Below are positions 5,884 to 11,655 of a DNA stretch of 11,655 bases, piece by piece (within the stretch, counting starts at the first letter, position 1; the number at the start of each line of letters is the position of its first letter). The DNA comes from an uncultured Bacteroidales bacterium (GTDB lineage Bacteria > Bacteroidota > Bacteroidia > Bacteroidales > Paludibacteraceae): the NCBI GenBank assembly GCA_946615455.1, contig CAMOHN010000016.1, positions 1-11,655 of the forward strand, written 5' to 3'. The notes under the pieces were generated by a model, which made no database searches, was not told the DNA's origin, and worked only from the letters and a program-made list of their open reading frames with translations. The translations under genes were made by a program, and so were the position numbers.

Positions 5884-7671
5884 TTAGTTGCTTGAGCCGA
5901 TACGTTGCTCACCCAAGATGGACATAGCGCAACGGAAACCGATGGTGTTGGAGGACTTGTCTTGATCCAAGTAGCGACGCGTTGAGGGGTTGAGCCAGTA
6001 GATTCGGTCTCTCCACGAACCGCCTTTATATACACGCGCTGTATTGCTGATACGCGGTGCAAGAATATCAGCCGGGTCCGTCAGATACCTGGATGGTTGC
6101 ATATTCATGTTTTCTGCCAAGCGGTTATATGATTCCATCATAGTAGAGTCTATAAACAAGGGGAAGTCCGTCACAATAACGGCAGTGGTATCCCCGTCTT
6201 TCCATGCGCGCTTGTCATCCTCGGTGTTATAGGTAATGGCCAAGCAACCCACCGAATCCAAAATGAAGCGACCAAGCGAATCACGTTTAGGACGCGAGAA
6301 AATATTACCACGGAACGAGTTGTACTCTGAAGTCTCTTGATAAGAGGTCTCACGATAGACATCCAGCACCCATTCGTTGACATTGCCTGCCATGTTATAC
6401 AGACCAAAATCGTTGGGCAAGAAAGCATCTACCGGACCGGTGATGACATAGCAATCGTTAAGCGCACCGCTGGTACCCATCATGTCACCTCTTCCGCGAA
6501 CAAAGTTGGCTTGCAGCCGACCAATGTTCTCCTTACTCAGATCGCGCGGATGATAGCCCGACCACGGATAGATCTTACCCTCTATGGTCAATCCTCCTTC
6601 GTCAGCCACAGGAGCATAGGCTGCAAACTCCCACTCTGCCTCGGTAGGCAAACGGAAACCGACAACCAGAATACCATCGTTCTCATTCACCTTACGCGGC
6701 TGGTTGGTGTATTTGTCTATGATGGGTTTACTGCCAAATTCGGGGGCATACTCCGAACTATGCAAATATTTCTCTGTATTGAACACAAAGTGCCGACGTA
6801 CCCACTCATACGGTGGATAGTATTCTACGCGCACTTTGGTAGAGTCTTTTGGATTTGGGAACTCTTTCATAACCATACGATAACCAGGGTGTGAACGCTC
6901 CCAATCCTGTACCTCGGCGGGGCGGGTATCCACTTCTTGTTCGGCGGCAGGAGCTTCTTCTGCATCTTCTCCATCGTCGCCCTCTTCACCCTCACCGTCG
7001 TCACCTTCCTCTTCTTCGTCTTCGGCATTAACAGCCACTTGCGGCTGCTCGGCAGGGGTGCGGTCTTCCTCAAAAATAAGAGGGGTCAGTTCGTCAAAGG
7101 GCGGACGCTTGATAACGCCTATACTCCACAATGCCAATTCATTCACACGGTCTGTACGCCATTGACAGAAGGCCATGGCCTGATTCCAACTCACACCTAC
7201 AACCGGATAGAAGCTGTAGGCGGGGTGATGAAAATAATATTCCAGATAAGGCTCATTAAACGCCATTTCTTCACGCCAAACGGTGGAATCGGGCAAAGCC
7301 TTGCGAACCAGCTCAGGATTGGTGGGATTGAACACCACGCGCATCCAACGCACATATTCGTTCCAGTCCAGATTGGTTATCTCGTACTTATCCATATAGA
7401 ACGAGCTTACCGTCAGCGAACGAGTCATGTTGTCACGCGGTGCGGTGATGAATTCGTCTTTTTCCCCGATGGTGAACGAACCGCCTTCGATGGCAACCAT
7501 AGAGATGGGTGTGCCGAAGGAGACACCTTCAATTGCTTCAAAATAAGTAGTTTTCTTGTCGTAGAAGTTCCAGCCGGTGGTGTGTGAACTCTTGGTGTTC
7601 AATTCGCGTTGGCTGCAAGCCGTCAGCAGCAACACCATCATCGGCAGTACGATTTGAGAGACTTTATTCAT
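5884..7671 (-). CDS. gldJ: GldJ-like lipoprotein (formylglycine-generating-enzyme-like fold)
   Basis: A lipoprotein signal ends in LLLTAC with the modified cysteine at residue 19. The following SQRE is not a surface-export signal, so a periplasm-facing location is likely. Residues 58-180 and 335-585 together make an FGE/SUMF1-type domain: MVAIEGGSFTIG, SSFYMDKYEITN, HPAYSFYPVVGVSWNQAMAFC, FRLPTEAEWEFAAYAP, YNMAGNVNEWVLDVYR, VYKGGSWRDR and NTIGFRCAM. The two active-site cysteines after the GGSW motif of true formylglycine-generating enzymes are missing, so a structural role is expected. The TTGWNFYD segment near residue 31, the DSTVWREEMAFNEPYLEYYFHHPAY region and the 595-residue length fit GldJ of the gliding/type IX secretion group better than GldK. 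Residues 217-247 are an acidic Glu/Asp/Gly run inserted between the two parts of the domain. GldK/PorK-type paralogues remain the main alternative. Confidence 0.78.
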   Translation of the reverse strand: MNKVSQIVLPMMVLLLTACSQRELNTKSSHTTGWNFYDKKTTYFEAIEGVSFGTPISMVAIEGGSFTIGEKDEFITAPRDNMTRSLTVSSFYMDKYEITNLDWNEYVRWMRVVFNPTNPELVRKALPDSTVWREEMAFNEPYLEYYFHHPAYSFYPVVGVSWNQAMAFCQWRTDRVNELALWSIGVIKRPPFDELTPLIFEEDRTPAEQPQVAVNAEDEEEEGDDGEGEEGDDGEDAEEAPAAEQEVDTRPAEVQDWERSHPGYRMVMKEFPNPKDSTKVRVEYYPPYEWVRRHFVFNTEKYLHSSEYAPEFGSKPIIDKYTNQPRKVNENDGILVVGFRLPTEAEWEFAAYAPVADEGGLTIEGKIYPWSGYHPRDLSKENIGRLQANFVRGRGDMMGTSGALNDCYVITGPVDAFLPNDFGLYNMAGNVNEWVLDVYRETSYQETSEYNSFRGNIFSRPKRDSLGRFILDSVGCLAITYNTEDDKRAWKDGDTTAVIVTDFPLFIDSTMMESYNRLAENMNMQPSRYLTDPADILAPRISNTARVYKGGSWRDRIYWLNPSTRRYLDQDKSSNTIGFRCAMSILGEQRIGSSN

Positions 7672-7679
7672 ACAACATT

Positions 7680-7696
7680 ATTATTTACGTAATAAT
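7680..7696. promoter_or_regulatory. Imperfect palindrome in the leader of the GldJ-like gene
   Basis: ATTATTTACGTAATAAT would be a perfect palindrome but for one extra T in the left half. It lies between the -7 box at 7711-7718 and the start at 7671, where a repressor site could sit. AT-rich symmetry also arises by chance, so this is a weak call. Confidence 0.25.
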
Positions 7697-7710
7697 TCCG
7701 TTTCAGCCCG

Positions 7711-7718
7711 CAAAGATA
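7711..7718 (-). promoter_or_regulatory. Putative -7 box for the GldJ-like gene and gcvH
   Basis: TATCTTTG on the minus strand, followed by CGGGC, matches the Bacteroidota TAnnTTTG consensus about 40 bases before the start codon. No TTTG-type -33 element is visible at the usual distance. Confidence 0.55.
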
Positions 7719-7781
7719 TGCCATTTTTTACATGCGCACTACATTTTTCGAGAAAAATCATAAAAAATTAACAAAAGGCAG

Positions 7782-7789
7782 TACTTTTG
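7782..7789 (+). promoter_or_regulatory. Putative -7 box for the folP-cdaA-metG cluster
   Basis: TACTTTTG followed by CGCGG matches the TAnnTTTG consensus 25 bases before ATG 7815. No clear -33 TTTG is seen. It is divergent from the box at 7711-7718, and the two share the intergenic stretch 7672-7814. Confidence 0.55.
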
Positions 7790-7814
7790 CGCGGAAAAAC
7801 ACAGCATACACGAC

Positions 7815-8678
7815 ATGCAGATGAATCAAATACGGGAATATCTATCTTTTTGTGCGGCCGGTCAATTGGTTGACTGCTCTACACCGTTGGTTATGGGAAT
7901 CATCAATGTGACCCCGGATAGTTTTGCCGTGCGTTGCAGCAGTTGCACCGAAGCGGGCATATTGCACGATGCGTCCGTCATGCTGCAACAGGGGGCTGAC
8001 ATCTTGGATATCGGCGGCTACAGCACTCGTCCCAACGCCCCCTTTGTCAGCGAGGAAGAGGAGTGGCAGCGTTTGCGTCTTGCCCTGAAAACCATTCGTA
8101 ACGCTTGGCCTGATGTTCCGGTATCTGTGGACACATTCCGCAGCGAGATAGCTCGTCGTGCCGTCAGCGAATATGCCACCAATATCATCAACGATGTCAG
8201 TGGCGGGCAATGGGACGAGCAGATGTTTGCCACGGTGGCTCAATTGGGTGTACCCTATGTCTTAACGCACACCTATTGGCTCACCCCTGACCAGCAAAAA
8301 GCAAGCTGCGAACACGATGTGGTGAGCGACGTACTTGCATTCCTGCAAGAGCGACTGGATCAACTCCACCAGGCCGGTGTGGCGGATGTGATTATCGACC
8401 CCGGATTCGGACTTGGCAAAACGGTAGAAGAAAGTTATTGTCTGCTTCGCGAGATGGCGGTTCTGCAAGTATTGCACGCTCCTGTTTTGGCAGGATTGTC
8501 ACGCAAGTCAATGTTCTTCAAACCCCTACAAATCACTCCAAAAGACGCTTTAAATGCCACCACTGCCGCCAATGTGCTGGCTCTTGAACGCGGAGCAAAC
8601 ATTCTGCGTGTGCATGATGTAAAAGCCGCCCGTGAGGCTGTCCAAGTGGTTCAACTCACCTATTCCTATTCATTATGA
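7815..8678 (+). CDS. folP: Dihydropteroate synthase
   Basis: FolP condenses dihydropterin pyrophosphate with p-aminobenzoate to form dihydropteroate in folate synthesis and is the target of sulfonamides. The 287-residue TIM-barrel protein shows MGIINVTPDSF (27-37), GADILDIGGYSTRPNA (60-75), VSVDTFRSE (103-111), IINDVSGG (124-131), IDPGFGLGKT (194-203), GLSRKSM (227-233) and RVHDV (265-269). Asn31, Asp106, Asn126, Asp195, Lys231, Arg265 and His267 correspond to the usual substrate-binding positions. Two spots are unusual: loop 1 after DSF lacks the common DGG, reading AVRCSSC instead, and the conserved MHMxG after the fifth strand reads THTYW (151-155). ATG 7815 and ATG 7821 are both possible starts; the longer is given. 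The stop overlaps the cdaA start as ATGA. Confidence 0.94.
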   Translation: MQMNQIREYLSFCAAGQLVDCSTPLVMGIINVTPDSFAVRCSSCTEAGILHDASVMLQQGADILDIGGYSTRPNAPFVSEEEEWQRLRLALKTIRNAWPDVPVSVDTFRSEIARRAVSEYATNIINDVSGGQWDEQMFATVAQLGVPYVLTHTYWLTPDQQKASCEHDVVSDVLAFLQERLDQLHQAGVADVIIDPGFGLGKTVEESYCLLREMAVLQVLHAPVLAGLSRKSMFFKPLQITPKDALNATTAANVLALERGANILRVHDVKAAREAVQVVQLTYSYSL

Positions 8679-9451
8679 CTTTTCCTACATTCACTATTAA
8701 AGACTTTATTGATATTCTGCTCATAGCCCTCATTCTGTATGGGGTGTTTCGCTTGTTGCGCAAGAGCGGAGCCGAAAACCTGTTCTGGGGCATCTTGGTG
8801 TTCATTGTGACCTGGTTCATGGTCAGTTTCCTTTTCCGCTTGGAACTGACAGGCGCTTTGTTTGATCGTATCATCAGCGTGGGCGCTATTGCATTGATTA
8901 TCATCTTTCAGGGCGAGATACGCCATTTCTTCTATCGCTTGGGGTCACGCATGGGGCGTGTGTCTCAATTGTTTGGAACCAAACAGTCCGGCGAATCAGC
9001 ACAAGTCTTGCAGCAGGTGGTAATATCCTGTTCCCACATGGCACGGCAGAAGACCGGAGCCTTGATTGTGTTGAGCAGGCGTTTAGACTTGTCCGAATAT
9101 ACCGAAACGGGCGAACGCTTGGATGCCATTGTTTCCACCCGACTGATTGAGAATATATTCTTCAAGAACACCCCCTTGCATGATGGTGCCATGATAATTG
9201 TCAAGGGTCGCATACACAGTGCCGGATGCGTGCTACCCATTTCGACCAATAGCAGTTTGCCCAAGCACTATGGTCTTAGGCATCGGGCAGCTTTGGGATT
9301 AGCAGAAAAGACGGATGCTGTATCGGTGGTCGTTTCCGAAGAGACCGGCAAAATTTCGGTGGCTCATGACGAGCGAATTGTTGAGGTCAGTGTGGATCGA
9401 TTATTAGATGTACTGACCGTTGCATTGGATGTAAAACAAAAAGAAAACTAA
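8675..9451 (+). CDS. cdaA: Diadenylate cyclase, CdaA type
   Basis: This enzyme makes the second messenger c-di-AMP from two ATP at the inner membrane. Residues 10-80 form three hydrophobic segments (about 11-28, 36-54 and 65-80). The cytoplasmic DAC (DisA_N) domain occupies roughly 105-230. Its signature residues are intact: LHDGAMII with the DGA triad at 170-172, and LRHRAALG with the RHR triad at 202-204. The 258-residue length is usual. The gene overlaps folP by four bases (ATGA), implying translational coupling, and metG begins 14 bases downstream. In Firmicutes cdaA sits with cdaR and glmM; neither is here. A folP partner is, to my knowledge, the common arrangement in Bacteroidota. Also known as dacA. 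Confidence 0.95.
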   Translation: MTFPTFTIKDFIDILLIALILYGVFRLLRKSGAENLFWGILVFIVTWFMVSFLFRLELTGALFDRIISVGAIALIIIFQGEIRHFFYRLGSRMGRVSQLFGTKQSGESAQVLQQVVISCSHMARQKTGALIVLSRRLDLSEYTETGERLDAIVSTRLIENIFFKNTPLHDGAMIIVKGRIHSAGCVLPISTNSSLPKHYGLRHRAALGLAEKTDAVSVVVSEETGKISVAHDERIVEVSVDRLLDVLTVALDVKQKEN

Positions 9452-9465
9452 ATATTTATCATATT

Positions 9466-11541
9466 ATGTCTTACAAACGAACTTTAATTACTTCGGCACT
9501 CCCATACGCCAATGGTCCGGTTCATATCGGTCACTTGGCAGGTGTGTATGTGCCTGCCGATATCTATGCCCGTTACCTCCGTCTGCGTGGTCAGGAGGTA
9601 TTGTTTGTAGGTGGTAGCGATGAGCATGGTGTGCCCGTGACCATCCGTGCCCGCAAGGAGGGCATCACTGTACAAGAGGTGGTTGACCGTTATCACACGC
9701 TTATCCGCGATTCGTTCAAGGAGTTTGGCATCTCGTTTGATGTCTATTCGCGCACCACAAGTCCAACTCACCACAAGTTTGCCTCTGACTTTTTCCGCCG
9801 TCTTTACGATACGGGCAAGTTCATCGAGCAGACCACTGAGCAGTTTTATGATCCGGAGACAGGTGAGTTTTTGACCGATCGCAACATACGCGGCGAATGT
9901 CCTCGCTGCCATTCATTGGGCGCATACGGCGACCAGTGTGAGAAGTGCGGTTCGGCATTGTCACCCGATGAACTGATCAATCCCTACAATGCCATCAACG
10001 GCAATCCGCTTCAAAAGAAAGCCACCTCGCATTGGTATCTGCCTTTGGACCAATACCAGTCGTGGTTGGAAGAGTGGATACTGAAAGACCACACCGAGTG
10101 GCGTAGCAATGTATATGGTCAGTGCAAGTCGTGGCTGGACGGCGGCTTGAAACCTCGTGCCGTGACACGAGACTTGGACTGGGGTATTCCCGTACCAGTC
10201 GAAGGAGCCGAAGGTAAGGTGCTGTATGTGTGGTTTGATGCACCCATCGGATATATTTCCAATACCAAAGAACTTTGCGATGCCCATCCGGACAAATATG
10301 GACAGTGGGAAACATGGTGGAAAGACCAGGACACACGTCTCATTCACTTTATAGGCAAAGACAATATTGTGTTCCACTGCATTGTTTTCCCCACAATGCT
10401 CAAAGCTGAAGGGTCGTATATCCTGCCGGACAATGTGCCGGCCAACGAGTTTCTGAACTTGGAGGGTGACAAGATTTCCACCTCTCGCAATTGGGCTGTT
10501 TGGTTGCACGAGTATTTGCAAGACTTCCCAGGCAAACAGGATGTATTGCGCTATGTACTGACTGCCAATGCACCCGAGACGAAGGACAACGACTTTACAT
10601 GGGCTGATTTCCAGGCCCGCAACAACAATGAGTTGGTCGCCATCTACGGCAATTTTGTCAACCGTGCATTGGTTCTTACCGCCAAGTATTTTGCCAATCA
10701 TGTTCCGGCACGCGGTACGCTCACCGACTACGACCGCGAGACCATCGGCGATATACAAGCTGTTCGCACACGCATTGAGTCGCTATTGGACACCTTCCAC
10801 TTCCGCGAGGCACAAAAAGAGGCAATGAACATGGCGCGTGTAGGCAACAAGTACTTAGCCGATACCGAGCCTTGGAAAACTGCTAAGACCGATATGGAAC
10901 GCACCGGCACTGTGCTGAACATCGCCTTGCAGATTGCTGCCAATCTGCGTATAGTCTTTGAACCTTTCTTGCCTTTCTCGTCCAGCAAATTGGGCGAGAT
11001 GTTGCAAGCCGGTCCAACCGAATGGAATCAATTGGGCAGCATGGACTTGTTACCTGAAGGACACGCTCTGGGGCAGGTCTCGTTGCTTTTTGAAAAGATA
11101 GAGGATAGTGCCATTGAGGAGCAAAAAGCACGATTGGAACATATTAAAGCCGAGAACGAAGCCAAAGCAAAAGAAGAGGAGTTGCTCAATTGGCAACCCG
11201 CCGCCGTGAAAGCGGACACAACGATTGATGTGTTTGACAAGGTGGACATCCGCGTCGGAACAGTATTGGACTGCCAACCGGTCAAGAAATCCGATCGCCT
11301 GTTATGCTTCCGCATCGATGACGGAAAAGACGGTCGCACTATTCTGAGCGGCATAGCACAGAGCTATCCCGACCCGTCTGTACTGATAGGTAAACAGGTC
11401 TTGTTCATAGCCAACTTTCCACCCCGCAAGATGATGGGCATAGAGAGCCAGGGTATGATTTTGAGTGCCGTCAATGCTGACGGACGCTTGACTGTCACCA
11501 CCGTCACCGCACCGGTCAAAAATGGTGCACAAGTCGGTTAG
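9466..11541 (+). CDS. metG: Methionyl-tRNA synthetase with C-terminal tRNA-binding domain
   Basis: MetG attaches methionine to initiator and elongator tRNA-Met. The 691-residue class I synthetase carries the HIGH motif as HIGH at 20-23 (GPVHIGHL), a zinc knuckle with CPRC at 145-148 and CEKC at 158-161, and the KMSKS loop as KISTS at 336-340. The helical anticodon-binding domain follows, including WADFQARNNNELVAIYGNFVNR split over 379-400. A Lys/Glu-rich linker at about 548-575 precedes an OB-fold Trbp111/EMAP-II-like domain from about 590 (VDIRVGTVLDCQPVKKSDRL, then ANFPPRKMMGIESQGMIL), typical of dimeric bacterial MetRS. There is a full set of motifs and no sign of damage. The gene starts 14 bases after cdaA and ends just before a hairpin shared with the convergent tRNA-Met. 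Confidence 0.98.
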   Translation: MSYKRTLITSALPYANGPVHIGHLAGVYVPADIYARYLRLRGQEVLFVGGSDEHGVPVTIRARKEGITVQEVVDRYHTLIRDSFKEFGISFDVYSRTTSPTHHKFASDFFRRLYDTGKFIEQTTEQFYDPETGEFLTDRNIRGECPRCHSLGAYGDQCEKCGSALSPDELINPYNAINGNPLQKKATSHWYLPLDQYQSWLEEWILKDHTEWRSNVYGQCKSWLDGGLKPRAVTRDLDWGIPVPVEGAEGKVLYVWFDAPIGYISNTKELCDAHPDKYGQWETWWKDQDTRLIHFIGKDNIVFHCIVFPTMLKAEGSYILPDNVPANEFLNLEGDKISTSRNWAVWLHEYLQDFPGKQDVLRYVLTANAPETKDNDFTWADFQARNNNELVAIYGNFVNRALVLTAKYFANHVPARGTLTDYDRETIGDIQAVRTRIESLLDTFHFREAQKEAMNMARVGNKYLADTEPWKTAKTDMERTGTVLNIALQIAANLRIVFEPFLPFSSSKLGEMLQAGPTEWNQLGSMDLLPEGHALGQVSLLFEKIEDSAIEEQKARLEHIKAENEAKAKEEELLNWQPAAVKADTTIDVFDKVDIRVGTVLDCQPVKKSDRLLCFRIDDGKDGRTILSGIAQSYPDPSVLIGKQVLFIANFPPRKMMGIESQGMILSAVNADGRLTVTTVTAPVKNGAQVG

Positions 11542-11549
11542 AAAAAGAA

Positions 11550-11581
11550 AAAGAGTTGTTGCCATACGGCAACAACTCTTT
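11550..11581. terminator. Hairpin terminator between metG and tRNA-Met
   Basis: A perfect 14-bp stem (11550-11563 with 11568-11581) closes a 4-base ATAC loop. Read on the minus strand it is followed by TTTTTCTTTTTC, a good U-tract, so it is best as the terminator of the tRNA transcript. On the plus strand only TTT follows directly, with a T7 run 14 bases further on, so termination of metG is plausible but less certain. Confidence 0.8.
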
Positions 11582-11603
11582 GAAGAACAAATTCCTTTTT
11601 TTG

Positions 11604-11655
11604 TTGCGGAGGATGGGATCGAACCACCGACCTTCAGGTTATGAGCCTGACGAGC
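11604..11655 (-). tRNA. tRNA-Met, anticodon CAT (3' part; 5' end outside window)
   Basis: The minus strand gives an anticodon arm TCAGG-CTCATAA-CCTGA with CAT at 11643-11641, a 5-base variable loop AGGTC, a T arm GGTGG-TTCGATC-CCATC, then the acceptor strand CTCCGCA and discriminator A at 11604. CCA is not encoded. The anticodon stem lacks the three consecutive G:C pairs of initiator tRNA, so elongator tRNA-Met is likely. A tRNA-Ile with a lysidine-modified CAT anticodon cannot be excluded, because the D arm and 5' acceptor strand lie outside the window. Confidence 0.9.

Noticed and set aside
6937..7587. A 216-residue open frame on the plus strand opposite the GldJ-like gene.
   Set aside because: It lies wholly inside a strongly supported gene on the other strand, shows no domain resemblance and is probably an artefact of codon bias in the minus-strand gene.
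9961..10758. A 265-residue open frame on the minus strand inside metG.
   Set aside because: metG is complete and well conserved over the same bases, and the antisense product has no recognisable motifs or start context.
11592..11602. T-rich run read as a separate plus-strand terminator for metG.
   Set aside because: It is 14 bases beyond the hairpin stem, too far to act as its U-tract, and has no stem of its own.
1..11655. A novel defence system, mobile element, phage region or CRISPR array.
   Set aside because: No repeats with spacers, no terminal inverted repeats, no transposase, integrase, nuclease or toxin-antitoxin motifs were seen; most genes belong to housekeeping or envelope families.

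Overview
The window looks like chromosomal DNA from a member of the Bacteroidota, most likely order Bacteroidales. The support is direct. Upstream regions carry TAnnTTTG-type -7 boxes rather than E. coli-like promoters. Starts are preceded by A-rich leaders rather than clear Shine-Dalgarno sites. The gene content is also typical of the phylum: a DUF4270-type lipoprotein, a one-domain glycogen synthase-like protein, a GldJ-like lipoprotein, a folP-cdaA pair and the 3' end of a type-B fumarate reductase iron-sulfur gene. Family and genus cannot be fixed from this sequence. No insertion sequence, phage gene, CRISPR array or clear sign of recent transfer was seen.

Layout. 1-263 (+) is the 3' end of the fumarate reductase/succinate dehydrogenase iron-sulfur subunit. 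It is separated by a perfect 18-bp hairpin from a minus-strand pair: proA (start 2929) and, 12 bases after it, a secreted TPR/PD40/coiled-coil protein (1744-368). A divergent promoter region (2930-3094) leads rightwards into a short GT5 glycogen synthase-like gene, which overlaps the start of a DUF4270-like lipoprotein gene by 47 bases. A second hairpin (5374-5420) separates that pair from a convergent minus-strand pair: a GldJ-like lipoprotein gene (7671-5884), then gcvH (5847-5470). A second divergent promoter region (7672-7814) leads into a tight rightward cluster, folP-cdaA-metG (7815-11541), with a 4-base ATGA overlap and then a 14-base gap. The window closes with a hairpin and the 3' part of a minus-strand tRNA-Met(CAT).

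How the genes relate. Most of the window is housekeeping: anaerobic respiration, proline, one-carbon/glycine and folate metabolism, c-di-AMP signalling and methionyl-tRNA charging. Three envelope proteins stand out: the TPR/PD40 protein, the DUF4270 lipoprotein with an apparent surface-export signal, and the GldJ-like lipoprotein. GldJ-like proteins are associated with gliding and type IX secretion in this phylum.

The least explained unit is the overlapping pair at 3095-5297. A glycogen synthase-like protein that has lost its nucleotide-sugar motifs and its second Rossmann domain is coupled to a lipoprotein probably bound for the cell surface. I did not find an obvious new defence or mobile system.
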